Positions 17,781 to 28,800 of a stretch of 64,000 bases of DNA are shown piece by piece. This stretch comes from Leishmania mexicana MHOM/GT/2001/U1103 (taxonomy: Eukaryota; Euglenozoa; Kinetoplastea; Trypanosomatida; Trypanosomatidae), in contig NC_018329.1 of the NCBI RefSeq assembly GCF_000234665.1, positions 680,489-744,488 of the forward strand, read 5' to 3'. Below the pieces are notes generated by a model. It was not told the DNA's origin. It did no database searches and saw only the letters and a program-made list of their open reading frames with translations. The translations under genes and the position numbers were made by a program. Within the stretch, counting starts at the first letter, position 1. Each line of letters starts with the position of its first letter.

Positions 17781-18597
17781 GGTCAACGGCCCGCGTGCAG
17801 CAAGAGGAGTCGAGGGGAGCACAAGGCCATCTCTCCGCTGCGTGCCCGATTTTGATCCCGACGAGCACCTTTATCGGATTGCCCAGACTTCTGTTGATTT
17901 TCTTCTCACCCTCTCCTCCCCCCTCTCCTTCCCCTCCACCTTTCGGCGTTCTGTCATGAGTCGCGTAACGTCTCTCCTGCAAAGCACGAGCACGCACACA
18001 CATCAGCGCACAGACTTCTCACACCGACACGCAAGCACGCATGTAGGCGCGCTGCTGCCACGGAGCTGCGTATATGGGCCGATATCTGTGCATGCGTGTG
18101 TGCGCGTGGAGGCGGGTTGGGGGATCTTCTGTGGGAGGGGTGGCAGGCACCCGAGTGCCGTAAAACAACGCTGCCAGACACACGAGACGACGACAACGAC
18201 AGTGACAGGAGCCACGGCAGAGGCACCATCACCGACACACACAGATATATGCATACACATGCAGAAAGAAGTGACACTACACTGTGAAGAAGGGCAGCGG
18301 CAGCACACAAGCTCAGGCGAGAGAAGTGGCAGCACGGCAAACAAAAGACAGACGGAGGGCGTTGCGCGAAGATGTGATGTGCACACCGGGAGGGAGACAG
18401 CGGGGACACGCCAAACGCATCGCTCATGCATATCATGTCGCGCCATCAACGGGACTTTTGTGCACCCCCTGTGGAGCAGACAGCGAGCATCTGTGTGTGT
18501 GTGTGTGCACTGACGCAGCCCTTGCGAAAAAGCACCGCTTGCTCACACCCGCTCGAAGATTCCCTCTCCCCCGCTATTTCGTGTGGCTGCTTGCCGG
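17781..18597. other. Intergenic spacer
   Basis: Spacer between the small membrane ORF and the thioredoxin-fold gene. Short GT run at 18496-18508 and CA-rich stretches near 17990. No gene seen. Confidence 0.45.
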
Positions 18598-19446
18598 CTA
18601 CGCAAACTCGTCTGATGGCTGCGGACCGTGTACAACTTTCTCGCCAAAGACGGACCGGGCACGCCACTCATCCATGACGCGCTCTTCCACCTCGGGCTCG
18701 ATGAACTTGCGATAGAACCAGGTGCGGCGCATCGACACCTGCTTCCAGTAGTTGTGGAGTCGCACCTGCGCCTTGCAGTAGAACCTCATGAGCTGCTCCT
18801 CCGTCACCTCCAGCATGGCCGGGCCGGCACCGGAGAAGTACATCTCCTCCGCCTGCAACGCTGTCACCGGCTTGCCCTCGTTCTTGAGTCGCTTCACCTC
18901 CTTCTCGATGGCGGCGTACAGCTCCTCGCGGAACGCCGTCGGGGGCTTGAAGTCGATGTCTGCCCATTGCCCACCGCTGTACCCCTTGATCTGCGGGAAG
19001 CGCACCAAACCCTTGGTCAAATCCGGCACGTCGTTACGGTTGACATCGTAGAACTTCAGCCCCGGCGTGCGGGTGGCGGCTTGATGACAGAGCACCTCGA
19101 AAACCTTGTCCACGGCATTGCACGCGGTGCAGTTGTCCTGGTGATAGCGCACCACCATCACATCATCCGTCTTTGAGAAGTAGTCCAGCTTCTTCTTCAT
19201 CTCCTCCACGGACGTGATGGGCTTGACGCACCTTGTCGGGAAGTTCGTCCAAATCGGGTTCAGCGCCATGCCGTTGCCGGTGGCGATGTCGCTGCGGATG
19301 CCAGCGCTGTTCATCATGAGCGACTTCATCTTGTGCGACTCGGACTGGTAGAGCTCGAACTTCTTGCGGCGGTTCTTGATCTTGTCCACCAGATCCCTCT
19401 CCCCCGACTCCGGGGCGCGGAAAATGTTATCGCCGGAGCCGCGCAT
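18598..19446 (-). CDS. Thioredoxin-fold protein with CTAC redox motif
   Basis: Predicted 282 residues. An N-terminal basic helical region (DKIKNRRKKFELYQ) leads into a thioredoxin-like domain at about residues 75-190: VVRYHQDNCTACNAVDKVF places a C-x-x-C pair at Cys106 and Cys109, LKFYDVNRNDVPDL matches the strand after helix alpha-2, and RFPQIKGY supplies the cis-Pro (Pro151) expected next to the active site. The C-terminal 90 residues are helical and charged and end without a signal. No signal peptide or membrane segment is visible. The retained C-x-x-C and cis-Pro argue for real redox or metal-binding chemistry, but the family is not one I can name; a role in mitochondrial ribosome or complex assembly would be a guess. 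Confidence 0.75.
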   Translation of the reverse strand: MRGSGDNIFRAPESGERDLVDKIKNRRKKFELYQSESHKMKSLMMNSAGIRSDIATGNGMALNPIWTNFPTRCVKPITSVEEMKKKLDYFSKTDDVMVVRYHQDNCTACNAVDKVFEVLCHQAATRTPGLKFYDVNRNDVPDLTKGLVRFPQIKGYSGGQWADIDFKPPTAFREELYAAIEKEVKRLKNEGKPVTALQAEEMYFSGAGPAMLEVTEEQLMRFYCKAQVRLHNYWKQVSMRRTWFYRKFIEPEVEERVMDEWRARSVFGEKVVHGPQPSDEFA

Positions 19447-21363
19447 GGACGGGGCGTGAAAGGGGATTGGCGACTAGGGGTGACGGCTCAGCGAGGAGGG
19501 GCACACGGACGGGTCGGCACACGATGCCGGGAATGCCATGTGCTGTGAGAGAACGACAATGAGAAGAATGGGAACCCCCCAAGTAAGGCGCAGAGGCAGA
19601 CAGAGCGTGGTTGGGGGTGGGGTGGTTTGATGTACTGCGAGTCGAACGCACGTATGTGCCCACGTGCGATGACGTTGGCGTGGATGTTCGCGTGAGAGGG
19701 CAGGGGGGGGCGAGGAAAGGACAGGTGAGGTGACGACAGAGAAGTAAGAGAGAGTGGGGAGAGGAAGGGGGAGGGGGTGCTGACATAGTGGATACTATGC
19801 TTCTCCTCCAGTTCTCTTGATCGCTTTGCCCACCACACGCTCTGCAGCCGTGCTTTGATCAGCTCGTGCTTCGCCGTAGCGTTTTTTTTAGTGCTGGGGA
19901 GGGGGACACCGTGAGATGATGGCCGACCGATGCAAGTGAGCAGGCATCACACTTCCACGATGATCGCGCCTGCATGCACATGTGCACTCACGACTCCTCA
20001 GAGAGACACTCCGATGAGGGAATATCATTATTGCATTCTCGTGTCGCTTTGATGGTGGATCGCGAAGGGTCGGCGGTAGTGACCACTTCCCGCTATACAA
20101 GTATGGCATTTTTTTTTCTGACGTTTCGTGCATATATGCTCGTGGAGGATGATATATAGTGGATGATGGGTGGGACGGGTCGGTGACGCGGAAGAGGAAC
20201 AGAGTGAGTGGGTGGGTGGGGGGGGGGCAGGGGCATAGAAAGGGGCCTGTGCGCGCAGATCGTGCTGCTGCCTTGACCTCTGCGCCAGCAGAAAACACCC
20301 CCCTCCCCCGGCAAACCCCATCTTCTACCTATCCTTCTTCCCTCACCCGAAGACGCGCGTACATATACCGCCTCATTGCCCCTTCCCGTACATGCGCCAC
20401 ACCTCTTGCACCGCTCCCCTTCTTTTGCTGTCCACAACGGCAACAATAGGTGTCCTCTTGACACACACACATGCTACCCGCCATCAAGAAATGGAAGAGA
20501 GCGAAATACGCTAAAGAGGTCCACAGCAAAACCAGAAGTGAATATGGATACATCCTTCAAAGTGAAACAGGGAAGACACACACACACAAACTACATGCAC
20601 ACACACACACTCAGACAAAACCCAAACCCACACAGACACGCAACGACAACTGGAGACACAGAGGAGTGTCTCCGCGACTCTGTGTATACCATAAAAGACC
20701 TGCTTGGTGCTGATGGGCAGGGGGGAGGGAGGAAGAGAGAGGGTGGTGGACGAGCAACCACTAAACAAATACGAGATCTATAGAAGTAATGACGAAGAAT
20801 AGTCCTCACACACATACACAGACATATACGCACATGGAACCAATCACGCGACCATTCGTATCCGCGGCAGGGACAGATCTGCCCACTTCCCCTTTGTTCT
20901 GCGTAGTCTCCGTGCTTCTGGAGTCAGGCACTGAGGAGAGCAGATGTGCACGCTTCAGCCCATGTGTGTGTGTGGGTTGGCGCCTGTAGAAGCGGTGTGG
21001 GGAGGGAGGGGAGGGGAGGGGGGAGGCTCTCCTCTCTGCTTCTCCCTCCCCCTTTCTTCCCTTGTTGTTCGCGTGTCTGTGTACAGTGTGAAGTCGAAAA
21101 CCGTCAAAGGGGCACAGTGAACAGAGCAGACGCACACGCACACGCACAGAAGAGAGCCGACAGCGGCGTAGAGCTGTACATCGACCGAAAACACATGAAA
21201 AGGAAAAGGGAACACAAAGTTGAAGTCCACAGTGACACACACGCAAACAGGCCAGCCCCTACTCATGGAGCGGATGAAGGAGGCGGAGGAGGCGGGGGAG
21301 GGTCACCGGGGCCAGAGGGCGGAGAGGGAGGAAGGGGACGATGCGGACGGTGCGCTCTCATGA
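19447..21363. other. Long intergenic spacer
   Basis: Nearly 2 kb between the thioredoxin-fold gene and the acidic repeat protein. It contains T and G homopolymers (20109-20118, 20219-20228), CA-rich blocks near 20575-20615 and a G/A-rich block at 20998-21025. No convincing gene. Confidence 0.5.
19635..19779 (-). promoter_or_regulatory. Candidate trans-splicing signal (polypyrimidine tract plus acceptor)
   Basis: On the minus strand, 19777 down to 19740 is a nearly pure C/T tract, and there is no AG from 19779 until the one at 19636-19635, an AG-free run of about 143 nt. This is the clearest spliced-leader acceptor arrangement in the window and would give the thioredoxin-fold mRNA a 5' UTR of about 190 nt. 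Confidence 0.45.
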
Positions 21364-23922
21364 CTACATATCATCATTGAAGTCATCTGCGTAGGCATCG
21401 TTGGCACCGTTGCCCAGCTCCTCAACGTCCATGGCCGCTTCGCTGTTCTTGTGGGACATTTCTGCGGCAGGTGTGACAGCGGAGTCCAAGGCAGGGACGA
21501 CCTCCGAGTTTGAAATGGACGAGGAGAGCGCGGACGGTGCAGACTGCGCCATCGGCAACGACACGACAGCCGACGACGACATCGCTGACCCCTTCCGCTT
21601 GTGCTCCGCATCGGACGCCTTCCTCGGGGAGAGCTCCGCTTCAAACTGGTCCTCGACATTCTCCTTGGAGACGTCGCTCTTCCTCGATCCCGCGGCTGGC
21701 GATCGCGGCGCGGACGAGGCCGCCGACGACTTCTTGGAGGGCAGTTCACCCTCAAAGTCGTCCTCATCGTACGCGTCGTCGGCTACGTCGCTCTTGGCCT
21801 TCACAGCGTCGTCTTCGTCCTGGGTGGCGTCATCCGGCGGATTGTATGACTGCGGTTGCACCGCGGCGGCACTGTCCACGGCATCATCCTTGAAGTCGTC
21901 CTCACTGTACTTGTCCTCGTCCTCGTCCTCCGCTGGCTTCACATCCTCGGTGGCCGTCAAAGCCTCGGCATCATACTGCGCATCTTCTGGATAGGCCTCC
22001 AACTGGTCCTCGTGCTCTTCCGCCGGTGGCACATCAGCGTCCGAGACGTCGCTCTTCCTCGATCCCGCGGCTGGCGATCGCGGAGCGGACGAGGCCGCCG
22101 ACGACTTCTTGGAGGGCAGTTCACCCTCAAAGTCGTCCTCATCGTACGCGTCGTCGGCTACGTCGCTCTTGGCCTTCACAGCGTCGTCTTCGTCCTGGGT
22201 GGCGTCATCCGGCGGATTGTATGACTGCGGTTGCACCGCGGCGGCACTGTCCACGACATCATCCTTGAAGTCGTCCTCACTGTACTTGTCCTCGTCCTCG
22301 TCCTCCGTTGGCTTCACATCCTCGGTGGCCGTCAAAGCCTCTGCATCATACTGCGCATCTTCTGGATAGGCCTCCAACTGGTCCTCGTGCTCTTCCGCCG
22401 GTGGCACAGCAGCGTCTGAGGCGTCATGCGAGGCCTTCTTCGAAGAGGACGGCTCGTCGTCATCGAACCTGTCCTCTTCGTAAGCGTCCGACTTGGCGGC
22501 TTCGTTGACCTCGTCGGCGGCTGGCGGTTCGTTCGCTTCCTCATCCGTGTACGCCGGCTGCTGCGGCAGCAGATCCGCAGGCGTACCCGCCGCATCGACA
22601 GCGGCATCGCTGGAGGCGGAGGTCTTCTCAAACGCGTCATCGCTGTACACCTCCTTGGCTTCCTGTTCCGTCTCCTCGAGCGGGTGGACCGCCTCCTGTT
22701 CCGGGAGGGCCTCCGCATTGCCATCCTCCCTGTGAGGGAGAAAGTAGGCAGCAGCGGACGAAGACTTGGACGACGCAGCCGCCGACGACTGGTGGCGCGA
22801 CGACGACACCTTGTGCTCGAAGTCATCATTGCCGTAGGAGTCTTCTGACTTCTCCCCTGCATGTGCTTGTGCCTCCGCCTGTGCATCCGCGCGCGCTTCC
22901 GCCTTTGCCTGCTCCCTCGCCGCCTCCGCGGCGTGATCGTGGTCGGACCACTGGTGATCGCTGGAGGACGAGGACGAGGAATCCGAGGGGGACCTCGAGC
23001 TGATGGAGCGCGAGGCGGCTTCCTTCACCGCATCCGCCTCCTCCGCGTCTTCCGTGGGGTAGCGGACCTCGTCAAGGTACGTCCCCTCCTCGTCAGCCGC
23101 CTCCGGCGCTGCAGGCACCGCAGCTCTGTCCTCTTCAGTGTAGTGCCCCTCGTCGCGACGGGGGCTTCCGTGGCTGCTAGCAGCATCGCTGTGGGAGGAA
23201 GCGCTCTGACTTGTGGCCGCTGACGAGGAGCTTGTCACGTATTCATGGTCTGCGGGCAAGCCGCCAGCCGCGCGTTCTTCCATATCTACCGGGTACAACT
23301 CGCTGCCTGCTTCATAATAGCGGTGACTTGCCGCTGCTGCCGCCTGCTGACGGGATCGTCCGCCTGCCGCGGCACCGCTCTTGCGCTCGGTCGACGGCTT
23401 CGTCGGCACACGCCGCGAGTTCTTGGACGTGCTGGGAATCATCGAGTGACGCTCCTCTTCTCGCTGACGGCTTTGCTCGCCCCTCCGGGACGCCATTTGT
23501 TCCCGCTCCTGGTGACGACGCTGGAGGAAGCGGCGCCGGGCTGCTGCCTTGCGCTGCTGCTCGATCTCCTCCTGGCGACGCAGGCGGCGGCGCTGATCGG
23601 CGCGCTCGTGAATCAACATCTCTTTCCGTGCCCAGTACGGCACCAGGTGTGGGTCCTCCAGGTCGTTGTAGGGCGGAATGACGCGCTCCTGGATGGGTCC
23701 CAGCGAGAACTCTACCTGTGGCAGCCGCGGCAACGTTGAAAGCCCGATGAACTGGGAGTCGACCGTGGCTCCTGGACTGGCTGAGCGCACACGCGCCGAG
23801 GACGCGTAGTAGCGATGATGCTCCTCATTCCCTGCTCCGCGGGCAGAGGAGCGGGAGTAGGCGTAACTTTTTTCCACAGAGGCAGGACGATGGGCCTGAA
23901 TGGAGGGCAGGGTTTTGGACAT
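21364..23922 (-). CDS. Acidic repeat protein with recurrent Y-x-x-D-D-F-E motif (likely cytoskeletal/flagellar)
   Basis: Predicted 852 residues. Residues 1-120 are Ser/Arg/Tyr-rich with a conserved-looking block (VEFSLGPIQERVIPPYNDLE, PHLVPYWARKEMLIHERA). Residues 115-190 form a very basic single alpha-helix/coiled coil (RRRLRRQEEIEQQRKAAARR). The rest is highly acidic and probably disordered. In it a short motif returns at least eight times: SYGNDDFE, VYSDDAFE, AYEEDRFD, KYSEDDFK (twice), AYDEDDFE (twice) and the C-terminal AYADDFND, plus a degenerate VEDQFE. Two of each come from a 125-residue tandem duplication. No enzyme domain. Composition and the basic coiled coil suggest a microtubule-associated or flagellar scaffold protein, by inference only. 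Confidence 0.8.
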   Translation of the reverse strand: MSKTLPSIQAHRPASVEKSYAYSRSSARGAGNEEHHRYYASSARVRSASPGATVDSQFIGLSTLPRLPQVEFSLGPIQERVIPPYNDLEDPHLVPYWARKEMLIHERADQRRRLRRQEEIEQQRKAAARRRFLQRRHQEREQMASRRGEQSRQREEERHSMIPSTSKNSRRVPTKPSTERKSGAAAGGRSRQQAAAAASHRYYEAGSELYPVDMEERAAGGLPADHEYVTSSSSAATSQSASSHSDAASSHGSPRRDEGHYTEEDRAAVPAAPEAADEEGTYLDEVRYPTEDAEEADAVKEAASRSISSRSPSDSSSSSSSDHQWSDHDHAAEAAREQAKAEARADAQAEAQAHAGEKSEDSYGNDDFEHKVSSSRHQSSAAASSKSSSAAAYFLPHREDGNAEALPEQEAVHPLEETEQEAKEVYSDDAFEKTSASSDAAVDAAGTPADLLPQQPAYTDEEANEPPAADEVNEAAKSDAYEEDRFDDDEPSSSKKASHDASDAAVPPAEEHEDQLEAYPEDAQYDAEALTATEDVKPTEDEDEDKYSEDDFKDDVVDSAAAVQPQSYNPPDDATQDEDDAVKAKSDVADDAYDEDDFEGELPSKKSSAASSAPRSPAAGSRKSDVSDADVPPAEEHEDQLEAYPEDAQYDAEALTATEDVKPAEDEDEDKYSEDDFKDDAVDSAAAVQPQSYNPPDDATQDEDDAVKAKSDVADDAYDEDDFEGELPSKKSSAASSAPRSPAAGSRKSDVSKENVEDQFEAELSPRKASDAEHKRKGSAMSSSAVVSLPMAQSAPSALSSSISNSEVVPALDSAVTPAAEMSHKNSEAAMDVEELGNGANDAYADDFNDDM
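21671..22420 (-). repeat. 375-bp tandem duplication inside the acidic repeat gene
   Basis: Two adjacent in-frame copies, 21671-22045 and 22046-22420, each 125 codons, differing at only about six positions by eye. Each encodes one KYSEDDFK and one AYDEDDFE motif. Confidence 0.92.
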
Positions 23923-25827
23923 GATGCTGGAGCGTGGGCAGCTTGGTATATCTCTCCCCCCTGTATATATATATATAGATGGGGGTGGGGAAGGGGGGGG
24001 GGGGGAGGTTGTATACACGAACCCTCGTAGTGGACGCTGCACAGCCACGCGCGCGTGTGCTGCCGAGTTTTCTTTTTTTATGTCGGAGAGAATGAGAGCG
24101 CGGGCGTTTGTGTGCGTGCAAGCCAGCAAAGCGTGTGTGCGTGTGTGCGTCGAAGATCAGCTGAGGAGGGAGTGGGGATCTGTCAACAGTAGAGCCCAAA
24201 CTATTTGCAGCAGTGGCAGAACAAGGGCGGGGATACAAGGAAGACGTTTCTCTTCTCAGAGAGAAGGGGGAGGGGACGGCGGCGGCGGCGGCGGTGGTGG
24301 TGGTGAACTACCTTCTGCGACGCCACACCGTACAGCGCAGAAGCACAAGAGAATGCAAGTGGCGGAGTAGAGTAGAAGGGGAGGGGGGTGAGGGGGCAGG
24401 AGTGAAGATGCCCACAGCGTGTGTGCAAGTTGGTGCCCGCATGCGTTCGCTCCCTTCGGGCTTCGCCTGTCGACAGACCCACTACAGTCATTTTTCGCTT
24501 TCTGCTAGAGCGGAATCCATCGCACACGTACGTGCCCAGTTGAAGAGGCCCCTCCCCCTCGCCCACTTGGCTCCTGTGGCCCCGCCGTACTGCGGGGCAT
24601 GGCTCCATCATCATTCGGGAGAGGCACAGGCAAGGTGGTAGTGATGGTGGTGTAGGGGAGGGGGGAGGGGTAGAGGGGTATGCCGTTACGCGAGACACAC
24701 ACACACAGTGTCCCTTGTGTGTGCTGCTCGCTTCCTTGCTGAGGTGCGCCGTCTTCGTGTGCTCTTCGGGTCTATCGAGAATGAAAGGGGGGAAGGGAGG
24801 GGCGGGCGGGTTGTGGACCGCAGGTCGTTGTGAGTGAGAGACACAGCGAGGCGGGGCCAATAAAGCGAAAGCAAGACAACCAAGAGAGGGAGAAACGACC
24901 ACACAACTCCTCAGCGTCGAATGCAGCACGGACAGCGGCGAGGAGGAGCGGGGGCGGGGGAGGGGAGGCTGTGGAGGTGGAAGCGCGTTTCAAGAGTTGC
25001 ATGTCCAGCAAACTCCATCCATCCCTAGACATGCAGCACGCTTCTACCCCTCGCCGCTGCCTGTGCCCCCTTTTTTGCCATCCTAGCTTCCACCCTATCC
25101 ACAAGCGCATGCAAGGTATCGCCGCTGACTGCCAGCATAGAGCCCCCGTCCGCGTCGCATCCGTAAGTGCTCGGTGGCTGGCACTGCACACACCCCTCCT
25201 TGACCTCTTTCCCTCGCTTTGTTCCTGCTTCTCACGTTTTCCACGGTACGGCGCGACGCGTGTGCATGACGAGAGTGCGCCGGTGTTGTCGCTATGCGCG
25301 GGAGTGTACGTCAGCTCGGTGTATGTGTGTGTGTAGTGCGAGCCGACCAGAGACGGCGCGTAGAATGGGGAGGGGGGATGATGATGGCGGCACGCCACTC
25401 TGTAATCCGCTTTGCCTCACTTAGTCGCGATACAAGAACAGGAAAACACCAAAGAGCGGTAATACACGATCACCACAGCGAGGAGATGCGAGGGGTGGAT
25501 GGGGAGACTCTGCTCAACGGCCGCTCCACTACCCAAGACCCTTCCCCGCTCCCCCACCTGCACATCATGTCTCCGTATCCGCCGATCTTTCCTTTCCGCA
25601 AGCCACAACACATGACACGGTGCCAAGTGCGGTGGAGTGATGGAGCGCACCGATACGTTCCAGAAATACATGGGTGGGCGAGCACCGTGGGGCAGCCATG
25701 ACGCAGGCGAGGCTGTGGAGACCATGTAAGCGCAAGTTGGCGAGCTCTATCGGCAGCGGCCATGCAGCGTGTTGACTTGGCCCACGTGCACCCGTGTGCA
25801 TGTGCGTCGATGTACGTGTGACAGTGC
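23923..25827. other. Long intergenic spacer
   Basis: 1.9 kb between the acidic repeat gene and the SLBP-type gene. A TA block (23964-23975) and a G-rich block (23980-24007, pyrimidine on the minus strand) lie just upstream of the acidic gene. GGC/GGT repeats occur at 24280-24303. 25560-25800 is less repetitive than the rest but has no coding frame. Confidence 0.5.
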
Positions 25828-28800
25828 CTAGTTCGTTGATAACCCGCTCACGCCACTCCCACGCGCTGAGCGTGAGGCGGCGGCGGCAGTGCCAGTGGCG
25901 ATGGCCACTCGTTGCTGTTGCTGCTGTGAGGGCCCGACTCGAGCACCACTTGAGCTGTTCGACTGATGCTGTTGGTGGTGAATGGCGGCAGCAGCGGGGA
26001 CGGCGTTAGTATACCCGCTCAGGCTCGGCCGGCTTTGCGGGCGCGTGAGGGGCGTGGCATAGGTGTTGGTGGCCTGTGGTGGTGCGCCTTGGGGCTGAAC
26101 AGGCGAGTGGACGTGGTAGCTGTACGGCGACTGCGCAAACCCGCTTCCGTTAGAGAGCGACGTGCTCGGAATCAGAGCCATCTCTGTCGTGTGCGGCGGG
26201 GACTCGCCCCGCCCCCCGCCCACCATCATCGTCGTGCCACTGCCGTTCGAAGCTGTCACTCCGCTCAGAGTGGCGGTCGAGGGGTGGTGACAAGCAAAGC
26301 CGTGAGTGGCTCCCACGACACATGTCGGACTGCGTCGGTTCGGCATCCACGGCTCACCGAGCGGGTACGGACTGCTGCCGTTTCGGGGGTTGTGCGGCAT
26401 GCCGGCAGGCGAGGCAAGGCCTGACGGCGTCATCAGCTCATACTCGCTGCCGAAGATGGCTGTAATATGGTGCGGCATGCCGCCACGGCTGGCCGGGCGA
26501 TGTGCTGGAGTAAGACCTGTGTAATTCGCGCAACTGCTCCCTGGAGTACCACCGTTTGCGTTGTTGTGCGCGTACGCGGCGCTGTTGCGCATGATGAGCT
26601 GCTGGTAGTGCGAGTTGGCGCTGCTCCGCCCATTCCCGCCGCCATAGCCCATGTGGCCGGTTCCGGAGTAGGTGGGATGGAACGGCGAGGCGATGCGGCT
26701 GTTGCCAGAGTTCATGTGGAAGAAGAACGACTCGTCCACCTTCGGGCCATCGGCCCCCTCGGACAGCTGCGGCCGCGACGGGGTGCACGCGGTCGCCATG
26801 GAGGCGGCGCGGCCCGAGCTGATGTGCATGCTGAGACTGGAGGACGAGTACAGCCCTGAGGTCGGACTGTTCTCGGTGAAGACAGGACTGCGCGAGTGAC
26901 ATTGCATGGCGCCGTCATCGCCGTGAACGCCGTTCGCCATGGCCGCGACGTTGGCAATGGAGTGCATCACGCCGGCAGGCGACGCCTGCGGCGGCTTTCC
27001 AGGCGGTGACGCAGTGGCGCCTGGTGCTGCTGCTGCTGCGGCGGCGGTGGCGGTCGTTGGCGTGTGGTTCGCCGGGGGGTGGCATAGTCCCAAGTCTAGC
27101 AGCGAGGCCTTACCAAGGGGAAGGAAGCGCTCATCGATGTTGTCCGCGTCGTAGTCGTCCCATTGATGCAGCTGTCGCCGCCACGCGTTCAGGACGCGAT
27201 CGAACTGGCGCTTGCTGCAGTCGTATTCGGGACGCGGCGTGATGGCGTGCAGCGGGTTGTGGTACTCCCGGTCACATGGGCGGGATATCATGGAGGTGTA
27301 TTTGAGGTAGCCCTCTGTCTCCTTTCCATATATAATCTGTTTGCGGCGCTGGTCCAGCCGACGGCGGCGCTCGTCGGTGTCGCCTGCGTTGATCATGTTG
27401 CTCGGCACTGGCACTGCTGTGTAGTTCAGGTACAGTTCCTGCTGCACCTCCTCCAGGACGGCCAGACGCTGTGCCTCGGTAAAGTTCTTGTCCAGCGGTT
27501 GCGAGGCCGGCGGTGGCGGCGGCGTCCCGCTGTGCTGCGAGCGCGCGTCTGCCGCGTTGCTGACACCAGCAGAGGGAGGCTGTTGTTGCAGCAGGTGCGC
27601 CGGTTGCTGTTGCTGTTGGCCTAACTGGTCGTTGCCACCGGGGGCGTGCAGCGCGGCCGTGGAAGAGGAGGTCCGACTCGCGCCGTGCGCAAACGCCGCA
27701 CCGCCGCCACCACCTGCCGAGTACATGGAGACGGAGGGCATCTGCCGTTGCGGCCACCGTGCACCCGCACAAGTATGAAGGAGACCAGCAGGAGCTGCTG
27801 CGAGGGCGGGGCCGGTGGTGGCCGCCGTTGCTCCCCGCACCTTGTGAACGCCAGGAGCAACGCCGGTGAAGACCTGCAGCGCGGGTGGTGTTCGCACCTC
27901 ATGGGGGCTTGTGCGGTATACCAGGGCAGCGGCAGCACCGGCGCTGCTCGGCACACCTGTCGTCGTCGCTGCTGCACCTCGAATACTACCACCCAGCTGC
28001 TGGTGTGACAACTGCACCGATGGCTTCCGAATGACCGCCTCGTGCGGACCGCCCGGTACGACGACGTCGACGTCGCTCTGACGACGCACGCTTGGGGTGT
28101 GGGGCATGAGGTGCCCCATGTCTGCTACAGCGTTGTATTCGGCCAGTGTCGTGCCAGCAATTCCGTGCCTGTTATGTTGGCTGCCGCGCCGGTTCACCGC
28201 GTAGACGCCGCAGTCGCCCTCGCCGATATTGCCAGCCATAGCCACATGGGTGCGTGTGGCGCGGCTGTGACTTACGGTGCACTGTGAAGAGTGCGGGAGA
28301 GGGGGGTGGATGGCATTCGACGAGGAGCTGCATGTCGCGTGGGGCAGCGCGGCCGAGGGACTGACGCCGCTCGCTAGCACCTTCAGCTCGCTGTCCTCGC
28401 TCATGGCGAACACCAGCGACGAGTCGCCCGGGTGCTGCGACGGGGACGCCATGTAGCGCGAGCGCCTGTGCGTGTCCGGTGTGGTGCCCAGCACCACATC
28501 GCTGTCTTGGACAATCGACCCTGTCGACACCGCTGCGCTGGCGTCCCGCGCAGCCACATCGGCGTGAGTGCCGTGGCTCGTGACGTAGGACTTGGATGAC
28601 CACGGGAAGGGAGGCGCGACTGCGCTGGCGAGCGGAGTCACGCTGGTGCGGTCCATCCCGGCAGCGCAGTAGACGTGGCGTGCGGCGTCGCCTACAACGC
28701 CGTGGCCTCGGTTTACAAGGAGACTGCTGTCCCGACCAGCTGCTGCTGTTGTTGTTACCGGTGGCTCCACGGAGGACGGCGGAGTGTTTCTGAGCGTGCT

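Noticed and set aside
24201..24929. 242-codon minus-strand open frame in the spacer before the acidic repeat gene
   Set aside because: Proline/arginine/threonine bias, histidine run from CAC repeats, no recognisable domain.
25560..25800. Less repetitive spacer block considered as a SIDER retroposon
   Set aside because: I cannot recall the consensus reliably and saw no diagnostic signature or poly(A) end. A BLAST against SIDER1/2 consensus would decide.
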